Shown: positions 43,852 through 52,736, numbered from the stretch's first letter. The stretch is DNA of 64,000 nucleotides from Blautia pseudococcoides (GCF_001689125.2 NZ_CP015405.2:3726501-3790500); one strand, 5' to 3'. The notes: a model not told the origin generated them from the sequence alone. Numbers and translations: made by a program.

Positions 43852-44307
43852 TTATTTTTTGGCTTTCCCCGTGACTTCTTTTATCCGGATTTTCCAGATA
43901 CCTGTCACTTCCAGACTTTTTCTGACCGCATCTTCAAATTCACCCATATTTGCAGGGGTGTGGCGCTCACACAGAATCCTGAGGGCTTTGATCTTCTCCC
44001 GGTCATCTGTCACTTCCTCTGCGTGTCCGCTGATAATGGCTGATTCAAACTTTGTGGTAAACTGATACTCAAGCCGTTTTGTATCTCCCACACATACCAG
44101 GCAGACCTCTGGGTTCTGCTTTAAAATATCTAGTTTCCTGCCCGCCTTTGCCGTGTGAAAATAGATGGCATCCCCGTCTCTGACTATGGTTATGGGTACC
44201 GCATAGGGCATCCCCTCCCGGTCTGTCATAGACAGCACAGCCCACTCACATTTGTCTGATACTTCCAAAGCAAACTCCCGTGACATTTCCCTGTCTTTTC
44301 TTCTCAT
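43852..44307 (-). CDS. Pyridoxamine 5'-phosphate oxidase-like flavoprotein (Nim-like)
   Basis: A 151-aa split-barrel FMN-binding protein of the Pyridox_ox_2/NimA type (PF12900-like). Recognisable parts are EWAVLSMTDREGMPYAVPI, IYFHTAKAGRKLDIL, VCLVCVGD and the C-terminal WKIRIKEVTGKAK. Such proteins reduce small molecules; some reduce 5-nitroimidazoles. AGGAGG precedes the ATG. It lies 47 bp downstream of hcp on the same strand and ends in a terminator, so it may be the last gene of the hcp transcript and share its redox-stress role. Confidence 0.85.
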   Translation of the reverse strand: MRRKDREMSREFALEVSDKCEWAVLSMTDREGMPYAVPITIVRDGDAIYFHTAKAGRKLDILKQNPEVCLVCVGDTKRLEYQFTTKFESAIISGHAEEVTDDREKIKALRILCERHTPANMGEFEDAVRKSLEVTGIWKIRIKEVTGKAKK

Positions 44308-44354
44308 ACATATCCTCCTGTTCTGTCAGCCCTGTCCGCAAACCAGCCAAATGT

Positions 44355-45947
44355 CTATCCGAGGATTTTTTTCAAATCCTCATCCGGTGTGCTGACAGGT
44401 GAAATCTGGAAATTATCTACCAGATAGTTTAACACATTTTTGGATACAAAGGCAGGTAATGTTGGTCCGAGATAAATATTTTTTATCCCCAGATGCAGAA
44501 GTGTCAGCAGGATACTTACGGCTTTCTGCTCGTACCAGGAGAGTACCAGGGTCAGCGGCAGTTCATTGACACCACAGTGAAAGGCTTCTGCCAGAGCAGA
44601 CGCCACCTTAACGGCACCAAAAGCGTCATTACACTGACCCATGTCCATAAGTCTGGGAAGGCCCCCGGTCTCCCCCAGATCCAGGTCATTGAAACGGTAT
44701 TTTCCGCAGGCCAGCGTGAGGATGATGGAATCCTTTGGCGCCTTCTGAACAAATTCCGTATAGTAATTTCTCCCTGTTCTGGCACCGTCACATCCCCCTA
44801 CCAGGAAAAAGTGGCTGATCTGGCCTGCTTTGACAGCCTCAACCACCTGGTCTGCAGCGCTCAAAATGGTGTTGTGCCCAAAGCCCGTTGTCAGAGTGCT
44901 TCCTCCATTGATGCCGGAAAAAGTCCTGTCCTCTGAATATCCTTTCAGTTCTATTGCTTTCTCAATGACCGCGGAGAAATCCCTGTCTTCCCCCACATGG
45001 GTCATGCCCGGATAGCTGACAACACCTGTGGTGAATACCCTGTCCCTGTAACTGTCTTTGGGAGGCATAATGCAGTTGGTGGTAAAAAGGATTGGAGCCG
45101 GAAGCCCGGCAAACTCTTTTTGCTGGTTCTGCCATGCAGTGCCGAAGTTTCCTTTCAGATGTGCATATTTCCTAAGTTCCGGATAAGCATGTGCAGGCAG
45201 CATCTCCCCGTGTGTATAAATATTGATGCCTTTCCCCTCTGTCTGTGCAAGAAGCAGTTTCAAGTCTCTCAGGTCATGGCCTGAAATGACAATGAACGGC
45301 CCTTTTTCCACTTTCATCTCCACCTTGGCCGGCGCAGGAATCCCATAAGTCTCTGTGTTGGCTTTATCCAGCAGTTCCATACATTTAAAATTCACTGCCC
45401 CCTCTTCCATGACCAGAGGAAGCAGATCCTCCATGGCTCTGTCCTGGCCGATGGCTGCCATCCCTTTATAGAAAAATGCGTTTACCTCATCATGGGTATA
45501 TCCCAGGACCATGGCATGGTAAGCATAGGCCGCGGTACCTCTCAGTCCAAACAGCAGAAGCGATTTCAGGGAACGGATATCTTCCTGGTCCTGCCAAAGT
45601 TTTTCCATGGGATAATCAGCAGTCCGTCCGCAGGGTTCCTGACAGGCCGTACATCCAGGTACATACTTTGCAGTCTCCTGATGCACCGCCTCAATCTGCT
45701 TTTTCAGGGATTCATCATCAAAATTCACATTTGTCAAAGTTGCAAACAGGCCTTCCATCATGAGGCGGTCTGTCACCGGTTCCGCTTTATCCTCTCCCAC
45801 CGCTTGGGCAAGTCCGATCAAAGCCCCTGTCAGCTCATCCTGAAGTTTTGCGGTGGTATCCTGTTTCCCGCACACTCCTCTGTTCCCTTTGCATCCGCTG
45901 CATCCTGCAGTCTGTTCGCATTGATAACAAAACATTTTTTCTTCCAT
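44355..45947 (-). CDS. hcp: Hydroxylamine reductase (hybrid cluster protein)
   Basis: Cytoplasmic hybrid [4Fe-2O-2S] cluster protein of 530 aa that detoxifies nitric oxide and hydroxylamine. The N-terminal cysteine cluster is MFCYQCEQTAGCSGC; the hybrid-cluster ligands are in VISGHDLRDLK, TNCIMPP, FLVGGCDGAR and LTLACGKYRFN. The start at 45947 (MEEKMFCYQ) fits the family; the longer frame adds eleven unrelated residues. The gap of 84 bp to the upstream ferredoxin-like gene contains a 17-bp palindrome GGCACA-TCTAT-TGTGCC (45974-45990). It is under probable control of the divergent Crp/Fnr regulator. Confidence 0.95.
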   Translation of the reverse strand: MEEKMFCYQCEQTAGCSGCKGNRGVCGKQDTTAKLQDELTGALIGLAQAVGEDKAEPVTDRLMMEGLFATLTNVNFDDESLKKQIEAVHQETAKYVPGCTACQEPCGRTADYPMEKLWQDQEDIRSLKSLLLFGLRGTAAYAYHAMVLGYTHDEVNAFFYKGMAAIGQDRAMEDLLPLVMEEGAVNFKCMELLDKANTETYGIPAPAKVEMKVEKGPFIVISGHDLRDLKLLLAQTEGKGINIYTHGEMLPAHAYPELRKYAHLKGNFGTAWQNQQKEFAGLPAPILFTTNCIMPPKDSYRDRVFTTGVVSYPGMTHVGEDRDFSAVIEKAIELKGYSEDRTFSGINGGSTLTTGFGHNTILSAADQVVEAVKAGQISHFFLVGGCDGARTGRNYYTEFVQKAPKDSIILTLACGKYRFNDLDLGETGGLPRLMDMGQCNDAFGAVKVASALAEAFHCGVNELPLTLVLSWYEQKAVSILLTLLHLGIKNIYLGPTLPAFVSKNVLNYLVDNFQISPVSTPDEDLKKILG

Positions 45948-46031
45948 CCTTGTTTTCCTCTCCTTTTCTGTGGGGCACATCTATTGTGCCATGCTCCTTT
46001 TTTACGATACAGCCTATATTAAATGGAGACA

Positions 46032-46583
46032 CTATCTCTCCAGCAGATCCCCTTGGGTAGATACCGTTACCACCTGAAGGGGTATTTCTTTTCCGGATTT
46101 TGAAAGAGCTGCTTTCACCGCACGCTCTATGCCGCCGCAGCACGGAACCTCCATACGCAGGACCGTCACGCTTTTTACCTCATTTATGCCCAGGACCTCC
46201 GACAGTTTCTCAGAATAATCCACACTGTCCAGCTTCGGACAGCCGATAAGCACCACCCTGTCTTTCATAAACTCCCCATGAAATCCCCCATAGGCATATG
46301 CTGTGCAGTCCGCTGCGATCAGCAGGTCTGCCTCTTGAAAAAAGCGTGCTGCCGGAGATACCAGTTTTATCTGCACCGGCCAAGGGCGGGAACCACTCTC
46401 CTCAAAAGCTATGGCCCCTGTGGGACATACCGGAAGGCAGTCTCCCATACCGTCACACAATTCTTTTTTCAAAAGCTTTGCCTTGCCGTTCACCATGCCT
46501 ATGGCACCCTCATGGCAGGCACCGGCACACAGGCCGCAGCCGCTGCATTTACTTTCATCTATCTGAACCAGTTTTCTTGCCAT
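46032..46583 (-). CDS. Hcp-associated 4Fe-4S ferredoxin-like protein
   Basis: A 183-aa iron-sulphur protein. The first 65 residues carry two CxxCxxCxxxC-type clusters (CSGCGLCAGACHEGA and CDGMGDCLPVCPTGA), so it is an electron carrier of the 2[4Fe-4S] type. The remaining ~115 residues form an extra domain containing AADCTAYAYGGFH, LIGCPKLDS and VPCCGGIERA, whose extra Cys may bind a further cofactor. This fused form commonly precedes hcp in anaerobes and is the likely electron donor. AGGAGG precedes the ATG. First gene of the hcp transcript, facing the Crp/Fnr gene. Confidence 0.9.
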   Translation of the reverse strand: MARKLVQIDESKCSGCGLCAGACHEGAIGMVNGKAKLLKKELCDGMGDCLPVCPTGAIAFEESGSRPWPVQIKLVSPAARFFQEADLLIAADCTAYAYGGFHGEFMKDRVVLIGCPKLDSVDYSEKLSEVLGINEVKSVTVLRMEVPCCGGIERAVKAALSKSGKEIPLQVVTVSTQGDLLER

Positions 46584-46645
46584 TGCATTTCCTCCTCTGT
46601 TCTTGTCTTTTCATGGATAATATACTATAATAAAAACAATAATTC

Positions 46646-46661
46646 TGTTGTAGATGCAACA
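46646..46661. promoter_or_regulatory. Palindromic Crp/Fnr-type operator between hcp operon and regulator
   Basis: TGTTG-TAGATG-CAACA is a near-perfect palindrome centred at 46653.5. On the minus strand a TATATT -10 candidate (46619-46624) has its centre 32 bp away, the spacing of a class II Crp/Fnr activator site at -41.5, and no consensus -35 is present. This supports activation of the ferredoxin-hcp genes by the divergent regulator; binding itself is inference. Confidence 0.6.
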
Positions 46662-46684
46662 AACAAGAAAGGATCCTAATATTT

Positions 46685-47347
46685 ATGCGCGCATATCCCA
46701 TAAAAGATTTAAAACACTCCCCTTTATTTCGGGGAATCACTGAGGATGAACTTGGCACCATGCTGGACTGTCTGTCAGGAAATATACGAAAATATAAAAA
46801 GGACGCCTCCATCTTCCGATGGGGAGACCGGATTTCCCAGATTGGGCTTATATTGAAAGGCAACGTCCATATTGTAAGGGAAAGCTATTGGGGAAAAGAA
46901 TCCCTTCTCGCCCGGCTGGGTCCGGGGGACCTGTTCGGGGAAACTTATGCCTGTGTTCCTCAGGCCGCTTTTGACGGCACAGCTCTGGCCGCGGCTGATA
47001 CGGAAATCCTGTTTCTGGATCTGAAACGCGTGCTGACTACCTGTTCCTCAGCCTGCCGCTTTCATACCAGACTGATCCAAAATCTGCTTGGTGTGCTGGC
47101 AGAAAAAAACCTCCATTTTTCCAGAAAAATAGACTGCCTGGCGCCTCACACCATCCGTGCCAAACTGATGGAATACTTTTCCCAGCAGACAAGGCTTCAG
47201 GGCACCAGAACTTTTACCATTCCCTTTAACAGGCAGCAGCTCGCCGACTATCTGTCTGTTGACAGAAGCTCCATGACTGTGGAATTGTATAAAATGAAGG
47301 ATGAGGGACTGATCGAATTTCAGAAGAATCAGTTCACAGTCTGCTGA
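46685..47347 (+). CDS. Crp/Fnr-family regulator, probable HcpR-like activator
   Basis: Regulator of 220 aa. The N-terminal cyclic-nucleotide-binding fold has ASIFRWGDRISQIGLILKG and RLGPGDLFGETYA. The C-terminal helix-turn-helix (FNRQQLADYLSVDRSSMTVE) is typical of Crp/Fnr. It lacks the N-terminal Cys cluster of Fnr, so it is not an iron-sulphur oxygen sensor; HcpR proteins sense NO, sometimes through haem. The divergent hcp operon and the shared palindrome support this role. The ribosome site GAAAGGA is about 12 nt from the ATG. Confidence 0.87.
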   Translation: MRAYPIKDLKHSPLFRGITEDELGTMLDCLSGNIRKYKKDASIFRWGDRISQIGLILKGNVHIVRESYWGKESLLARLGPGDLFGETYACVPQAAFDGTALAAADTEILFLDLKRVLTTCSSACRFHTRLIQNLLGVLAEKNLHFSRKIDCLAPHTIRAKLMEYFSQQTRLQGTRTFTIPFNRQQLADYLSVDRSSMTVELYKMKDEGLIEFQKNQFTVC

Positions 47348-47365
47348 AAACAATTTATGTAAACT

Positions 47366-47400
47366 AAAAAGGACACTTCCTCATGCGAAATGTCCTTTTT
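47366..47400. terminator. Bidirectional terminator
   Basis: AAAAAGGACA (47366-47375) pairs with TGTCCTTTTT (47391-47400) between the converging Crp/Fnr and KamA-like genes, with A and T tracts on both sides. Confidence 0.88.
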
Positions 47401-47414
47401 ATGGCAGCCTCTTT

Positions 47415-48509
47415 TTACTCCAGCCAGCACTGTTTCTCCCCGATCTTACTGGAAAAGATACGTCCTTTGTCTTTCTCATCTTTTGCCTGGTGATATTTAA
47501 ACAACATATTACCGTCCCCCATCTCACCTAAAATCTCAATCTTGCCGGTTACATGGGAGAGGACATAGCGGAAACATTTTCCCTGGCCGCTCTGCATCTG
47601 TTTTGCGCGCTCCACAATGCGGAAGGCCTCATGCAGAGGCACCTGGAACTGGCTGTGTACCCCGGTCACAGGCCTGCACTGGAACACATAATAGGGAATA
47701 ATGCCCATGGCTGTAGTCTCCTGCAGAAGTTTGCCCAGGATTTCGGGCCTGTCATTTACCCCCTTTAACAGCACTGTTTGGTTCTTCACTACGATTCCGG
47801 CCCGCATCAGGGTATGTACAGCTTCTGCCGCCTCTTCCGTCAGCTCCCTGGGATGGTTAAACTGGGTGACAACGTAAATCTGTTTTTTCTTTCCATACGC
47901 GGTAAGCATATCCACCAATTCCGGATCTGTGGTGATCCTCTGCGGAAGCACCACAGGGGTTCTGCTGCCGAAGCGGATCAGGTTCAGATGTTCGATCCCT
48001 GAAAATTCCTCCAAATACTTTCTAATGGTCCGGTTGCTGTTGAGAAACGCGTCGCCGCCGGACACCAGCACATTATTAATCTCCTCATGCTGCCGCACAT
48101 ACTGGGCCATTTCGCTGATATACTCCGCGATTTCATCACCTGACAGCCCTACCAGACGCTTGCGGAAGCAGTGACGGCAGTACATGGCGCACTGGTTTGT
48201 GGAGAGTATCAGCACTGTGGCATCATACTTATGCTGCATTCCCGTCATAACTGTGTTGTCATGCTCACCGCTGGTATCCATCTCGCCTCCGGCCTTCAGT
48301 TCCGCATCTGCCGGGATACAGAGTTTTCTTATGGGATCCTCCGGGTCATTTTCGTCCACAAGAGACAAATAATAAGGATTCACAAACATGGGAAACATAT
48401 CCTGGATCTTACAAAGCGCAGGAAGCTCCTCCTCTGTAATATGCAGGCGTCCTGCAAGCTCCCTGACATCATCGTATCCGTTTTTTAATAACTCTTTCCA
48501 ATCTGCCAT
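47415..48509 (-). CDS. KamA-family radical SAM protein (2,3-aminomutase-like)
   Basis: Radical SAM/PLP enzyme of 364 aa. The [4Fe-4S] motif is CAMYCRHCFRKR. Other family marks are VLVSGGDAFL, RFGSRTPVVLPQRIT, LLKGVNDRPE and a C-terminal HVTGKIEIL that may carry the PLP lysine. Relatives are lysine or glutamate 2,3-aminomutase and EpmB. No EF-P gene, beta-lysine pathway gene or acetyltransferase of the ablB type is clearly adjacent, so the substrate is open. It is shorter than catabolic lysine 2,3-aminomutase (~415 aa). The start at 48509 is preferred because GGGGAG is 8 nt upstream; a codon-pair earlier ATG is too close. Confidence 0.85.
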   Translation of the reverse strand: MADWKELLKNGYDDVRELAGRLHITEEELPALCKIQDMFPMFVNPYYLSLVDENDPEDPIRKLCIPADAELKAGGEMDTSGEHDNTVMTGMQHKYDATVLILSTNQCAMYCRHCFRKRLVGLSGDEIAEYISEMAQYVRQHEEINNVLVSGGDAFLNSNRTIRKYLEEFSGIEHLNLIRFGSRTPVVLPQRITTDPELVDMLTAYGKKKQIYVVTQFNHPRELTEEAAEAVHTLMRAGIVVKNQTVLLKGVNDRPEILGKLLQETTAMGIIPYYVFQCRPVTGVHSQFQVPLHEAFRIVERAKQMQSGQGKCFRYVLSHVTGKIEILGEMGDGNMLFKYHQAKDEKDKGRIFSSKIGEKQCWLE

Positions 48510-48699
48510 AATCATGTCTCCCCTTTCTTCTTCCTGACAGCCGAATGCTGTCTTTTTTCACATCGTAAACACTGTATAAAAGTATTGTACTAAATTTCCT
48601 TGGAGATTTCATCATTTTTCCTTTAATTTTTATCCAATATTTACAAAATGTTTATATTTTCGTGTATGATTATGACAAATAAATTGTTTTTTTTGCGGC

Positions 48700-49152
48700 C
48701 TATTTCTGTTCACAAACCATGATATACTCCCCATGTAGGTCCCTGCCTCCCGTAAATCGGAAACCGGCATTTTTATACATACCGGCAGCCACATCGTTTC
48801 CCCCGATAACACTCAGGTATATTTTCTTTCTGCCGTATTCCTTTGTGAGCCGTTCCAGTAACAGGTGCAGCGCTGCTTTGCCGTATCCTTTTCCCTGATA
48901 TTTCTCATCAATCAAAAGCCTGTCCATCCAGACCCGCCCGGCCGGAAAATACTCCCAGAAAAATCCGTACATAGCGAATCCCACCAGTTCCTCCCCATGG
49001 TAGATCCCCACAGGTCTCCAGCTTTTCCTTTTATCCGCCTCATCCAGGCACTGCTGTACACTCTCAATAAAATGTTCCTGCCCTTTTCCCACCTTAAGCT
49101 GCAGGACATCTGCTCTGTTCTCCTCTGTGACCGGTTTAAAAGTTATATTCAT
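48700..49152 (-). CDS. GNAT acetyltransferase, diamine/spermidine type
   Basis: A 150-aa GNAT-fold enzyme. The acetyl-CoA loop is DEKYQGKGYGKAAL, preceded by the strand VWMDRLLI, and it ends GMYKNAGFRFTGGRDLHGEY. The motif GFAMYGFFW and overall layout match BltD-like spermidine/diamine N-acetyltransferases; the substrate is inferred. Its start overlaps the end of the next upstream GNAT gene by 17 bp, so the two are coupled. Confidence 0.82.
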   Translation of the reverse strand: MNITFKPVTEENRADVLQLKVGKGQEHFIESVQQCLDEADKRKSWRPVGIYHGEELVGFAMYGFFWEYFPAGRVWMDRLLIDEKYQGKGYGKAALHLLLERLTKEYGRKKIYLSVIGGNDVAAGMYKNAGFRFTGGRDLHGEYIMVCEQK

Positions 49153-49777
49153 AAAGATACATCTCCAGACGGAATCTCTGACCGCGGGGACTCACCAACA
49201 GTTCACGGCAGTCCAGGCGCTCAAACTCCTGGCTTTCATAAAATTTATAATTACAGGTATTATCGGTATAGACATAGACACTTTCTGCACCTTTGGCCCG
49301 GAAATAGCCTCTTAACTGTCCCCACAGCTCTTTTCCCACGCCGCATCCTCTGACTGCCTTAGACACGGCAAAAAATACAACCTCCCCGTCAAACTTTTTT
49401 CCGCAGCCTTCCAGCATCTCTTTATCTGTTTTGTCAAATCCCCGGAACTGTCTTCCCACTTTCCTTCCGTCCCCGGACAGCATCAGTCTCAGGCCGCTGA
49501 AAAAACTTTTTATGTGCATACCCACATTCATTTTCCTGTCACCATTATACTGCCCGATAATGATCCCCACAACCCTGTCCCTGCAGACAGCCACCCTGGC
49601 AAAGGTTTTCTGTGTCAGACAGCCTCTCAGATATACCTTTGCCATCTGCTTTGCTGTGGACGGCTTGTCGCAGATGCTGTCATAGTTCCATGTGTCCCTG
49701 ATAATCTTCTCAATGTAGGGATAATCCTTTTTTTCTAAATCCCTGTAAGTTACATTCAACTTTTTTTGTTTCATCAT
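49136..49777 (-). CDS. GNAT family N-acetyltransferase
   Basis: A 213-aa GNAT protein. The acetyl-CoA site is SKAVRGCGVGKELW, followed by ESVYVYTDNTCNYKFYESQEF, the usual GNAT C-terminal motif. Between residues ~75 and 130 there is a Lys/Arg-rich insertion (HIKSFFSGLRLMLSGDGRKV). The substrate is unknown. GAGGTG lies just before the tandem ATG start codons. It overlaps the downstream GNAT gene by 17 bp. Confidence 0.82.
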   Translation of the reverse strand: MMKQKKLNVTYRDLEKKDYPYIEKIIRDTWNYDSICDKPSTAKQMAKVYLRGCLTQKTFARVAVCRDRVVGIIIGQYNGDRKMNVGMHIKSFFSGLRLMLSGDGRKVGRQFRGFDKTDKEMLEGCGKKFDGEVVFFAVSKAVRGCGVGKELWGQLRGYFRAKGAESVYVYTDNTCNYKFYESQEFERLDCRELLVSPRGQRFRLEMYLYEYNF

Positions 49778-49905
49778 TCCACCTCATTAAATGCCGTCCC
49801 CTGTTCCGAGGGTACCCGGCTTTATTTGCTGTCATATGCTATTCTAAACTATACACCTGCTGTAAGGTCAAGAAACAAACTATGAAAAATACATGAATCC
49901 AATCT

Positions 49906-49955
49906 AAAAAGGCATGGCCCCGAGATATTGCATTCACAGAACGCCATGCCTTTTA
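49906..49955 (-). terminator. Terminator downstream of the symporter pseudogene
   Basis: AAAAGGCATGG (49907-49917) pairs with CCATGCCTTTT (49944-49954); on the minus strand TTTTT follows. Confidence 0.85.
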
Positions 49956-49993
49956 TCTCCTTACCGTCATCTGCCGATACCACTGGGATTCAA

Positions 49994-50666
49994 TTATACA
50001 ATTTTATTTCTTCTCTTTTCCAGAACTTCCGTTATGGTTCCGTGCTTTTTATCCAGGTCAAAAAACAGTGCAGCCAGAATTCCCAGCCCTGAGAGTACAG
50101 CCGGAATCCAGAATACATTTCCTTTGATAGCCGCAAGGGCTTTTGCAGACTGGGCACTGCCGGCTGTATAACCGCCTGCTCCCAAAACAATAGAGGAGAT
50201 AATGGGCGCAAACGCGATTCCCAGCTTATTGGTGCACATCATCACAGAAGTCATGATTCCCTGAGGCCTTTCCCCTGTCAGATACTCCACCTCATCCATA
50301 GTATCGGAACATGCGGAATACAATGGACCTGTACAAAGGTTGGAGGCTGCGCCGCAGAGAAAATTAAACACAACCTGTCCTGCCACACTGCTGCCGGAAA
50401 CTGCCATGCCCAGTATAGAAAGTATCATCCCCATACTTCCCAGGACCATGCTTTTCCTGTTCCCCACCCGGTCAAGCACCTGCCCGATAAACGGGGAGCT
50501 GACCAGCATGGAGATGGGCGACATGGCCAGAAGCAGGGTTGCCAGCCCCTCATTCGGTATAATAGTAAGACAGGTAAGCTGAAGTCACCCCAAACGTAAC
50601 ACAGTTGGCAACATCACCGCCTCCGAAGCTCAGCTTCTCCATTGTTGTAAGCTGTCTCTTTTCCAT
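49994..50666 (-). pseudogene. GPH-type sugar symporter with an internal deletion
   Basis: The gene begins normally: GGAGG, ATG at 50666 and the N-terminus MEKRQLTTMEKLSFGGGD followed by a first transmembrane helix (VTSAYLSYYYTE). It then meets TGA at 50550. Directly beyond, in another frame, the sequence resumes at the C-terminal half of a glycoside-pentoside-hexuronide:cation symporter (GLATLLLAMSPISMLVSSP, FIGQVLDRVGNRKS) and continues to the natural stop at 49994. About half of the usual ~450 residues is missing, roughly helices 2-7. A single out-of-frame deletion explains this. The remaining 176-codon C-terminal frame is unlikely to be functional. Confidence 0.85.
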
Positions 50667-50707
50667 GGTTCCATCCTCCGTATGCATTGCCGGCTAAAAA
50701 TAAAGAA

Positions 50708-52633
50708 CTACAGGCTCTGCGCATTTTTTATAAAAGAAAAGGCTTCCTCCTCCGGAAGGGGTCTGGAAAAATAAAAGCCCTGAATGTAATCTATCCCGCA
50801 GCTTTTTACAAAGGTCTCCTGCTCCTCATTCTCCACACCCTCTGCAAGGACTTGTAGTCCCATCTCGTGAAATACGGTTGACAGGCTTTTGACCATAGCT
50901 GCCGTCTCCCTTTTCTCCATGGCAGACCAGATAAGGCTTTTGTCCAGCTTTACCGTATCCAGAGGCGTGTTCATGACTGACACAATATTGGAGTACCCGG
51001 TCCCAAAATCATCCAGCTCAATGAGAACTCCCCGTTTCTGCATTTCCAGGGAAAATTCCTCCACCGCCTCCGCGTTCTCTGCAAGTATACTCTCTGTGAT
51101 CTCTATCTTGATCCTGGAAAAAGGAGTCTGATTCTTTTCAATGATCTCCGCCACTTTTTCTGCCAGGCCAATCTGAGAAAACTGCCGGCCGGAAAAGTTC
51201 ACGTGCACTCCGTCAAATTCAATATTTTCCCGGGACAGCCTGTTGATAAACCCGCATACCTTGTCAAGTATCTGATAGGTGATCTCCACGATCATGCCTG
51301 TCTCCTCCGCAATGGGTATGAATTCATTTGGATAGAGGGGGCCAATGGGTGAATCCGGTATGCGCAGCAGAGACTCCGCAACTGTATACTTCCCTGTAGA
51401 GGTAGAAATGATAGGCTGGTAAAAGACGGAGAAACTGTTATCTCTCAGATTCTTCTCCAGTATCTCCACGATCTTCCGCCGCCTATGCAAAGAATTCAGC
51501 ATTTCGTGTCCGCAGAAATAGACATTGGTGCCGGACGCCCCCTTTGCCATGGATACAGAATATTCAATTCCGCTGATCAAATCTTCTACTGTATTGGCAC
51601 ACTCGGGATACCCCACAACTCCGATCACGGCAGGGACAACACAGTTGTTTTCCCCCCAGTTCCAGGCCTGCTGCATCCTCTGCTCCAGTTTTTCCACTTT
51701 CGTGCCTATACCGGCGTCAAGAGGCCCATAGGATAAAATGGCAAATTCATCACCGCTGAAACGGTACAGGCAGTGAGGCTCTGAAATGCCTTTAAGATAA
51801 GATGCAATTTCCTGGAGAAGCAAATCCCCGGTATGCTGTCCATAGGTATCATTGATGCGCTTAAACCCTCTCAGGGAGAGCACTGTAATATTAAAATACT
51901 TCGATTTTCCGATCAGCAGTTCTATCATTTTCAGAAATTCCTGCCGGTTTGGCAGACCGGTAAGATAATCCACAGAGTTTTGTTTATTCTGCAGATACAG
52001 ATAAATGATCAGCAGCGCGCAGGTGGCCGCGGAGCCGGAGAGGATCACGGTGGGATAAAGCTGCTGGACAACAATGACCACCAGCGCGATCATGGGAAAT
52101 ATAGCCAGTATCCTTATGATCGCCCGTTCCATGTACTTTCTCCAAACAACAACAGCCACCATGGCTGCCACGCCATACAGATAAAATATAATATACGTCA
52201 GAGAGATGAGCGGCCCCCGGGTGTACGCTCCGTCTTTGCTGATGCTGAATAATATCTTTGAAAGCGGATTCCAGAGAACCAGCAGAAAATAAATACCCCC
52301 GGGAAGAGCAGTCCATGCCAAAATCTTTGGAGGATTCCCTCTGTTTTCAAACACGGTGGCTAAGGTATAGAAAAAATAGGCCATTCCCATAAGAGGGGTG
52401 GCTACAAAATAAACGGTTGTCACCAGCCAGTTCAGAAGATATGGAAATTTGTCAGGGTAGGCGATCATAATGGTAGACGCGATGTTAAAGGACATAGCGC
52501 AAAAGGTCACTAAAAAACAGAACTGAAACAGACGGTTCCTCAACGAAGGGACCAGATTACTTTTCCTTGAATAAAACCAGATGATAATAAGGTTGATTCC
52601 GGAAATACACTCCGCCACAATATTCCACTGCAT
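50708..52633 (-). CDS. Membrane GGDEF-EAL protein (cyclic-di-GMP turnover)
   Basis: A 641-aa protein with seven or so N-terminal helices (residues 5-215) as a membrane sensor, then GGDEF (~230-385) and EAL (~395-635) domains. The cyclase signature is FSGDEF, where the first Gly is Ser, a variant often still active. The phosphodiesterase motifs are largely intact: AESLLRI (EAL variant ESL), ITESIL, DDFGTGYS, VKLDKSL, AEGVEN and QGFYFSRP. It is therefore at least a likely phosphodiesterase for the second messenger c-di-GMP. AGGAAAAG precedes the ATG. The symporter pseudogene follows 41 bp downstream. Confidence 0.92.
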   Translation of the reverse strand: MQWNIVAECISGINLIIIWFYSRKSNLVPSLRNRLFQFCFLVTFCAMSFNIASTIMIAYPDKFPYLLNWLVTTVYFVATPLMGMAYFFYTLATVFENRGNPPKILAWTALPGGIYFLLVLWNPLSKILFSISKDGAYTRGPLISLTYIIFYLYGVAAMVAVVVWRKYMERAIIRILAIFPMIALVVIVVQQLYPTVILSGSAATCALLIIYLYLQNKQNSVDYLTGLPNRQEFLKMIELLIGKSKYFNITVLSLRGFKRINDTYGQHTGDLLLQEIASYLKGISEPHCLYRFSGDEFAILSYGPLDAGIGTKVEKLEQRMQQAWNWGENNCVVPAVIGVVGYPECANTVEDLISGIEYSVSMAKGASGTNVYFCGHEMLNSLHRRRKIVEILEKNLRDNSFSVFYQPIISTSTGKYTVAESLLRIPDSPIGPLYPNEFIPIAEETGMIVEITYQILDKVCGFINRLSRENIEFDGVHVNFSGRQFSQIGLAEKVAEIIEKNQTPFSRIKIEITESILAENAEAVEEFSLEMQKRGVLIELDDFGTGYSNIVSVMNTPLDTVKLDKSLIWSAMEKRETAAMVKSLSTVFHEMGLQVLAEGVENEEQETFVKSCGIDYIQGFYFSRPLPEEEAFSFIKNAQSL

Positions 52634-52666
52634 ATCTTTTCCTCGATCATGTACGACTTATAAGCT

Positions 52667-52695
52667 ATTTTATAATTAATCCGGAACATAATCAA
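52667..52695 (-). promoter_or_regulatory. Promoter of the GGDEF-EAL gene
   Basis: On the minus strand TTGATT (52690-52695), 17-bp spacer, TAAAAT (52667-52672), about 35 bp before the start codon. Confidence 0.6.
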
Positions 52696-52699
52696 CCTA

Positions 52700-52736
52700 T
52701 AAATAAAAATCCCTCCGCTGAACTTTCAGCGGAGGG
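52700..52736 (-). terminator. Terminator retained after the aldolase fossil and GntR gene
   Basis: CCCTCCGCTGA (52711-52721) pairs with TCAGCGGAGGG (52726-52736); on the minus strand ATTTTTATTT follows. The stem includes the last codons of the aldolase fossil, so it was that gene's own terminator and now serves the GntR gene. Confidence 0.88.
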
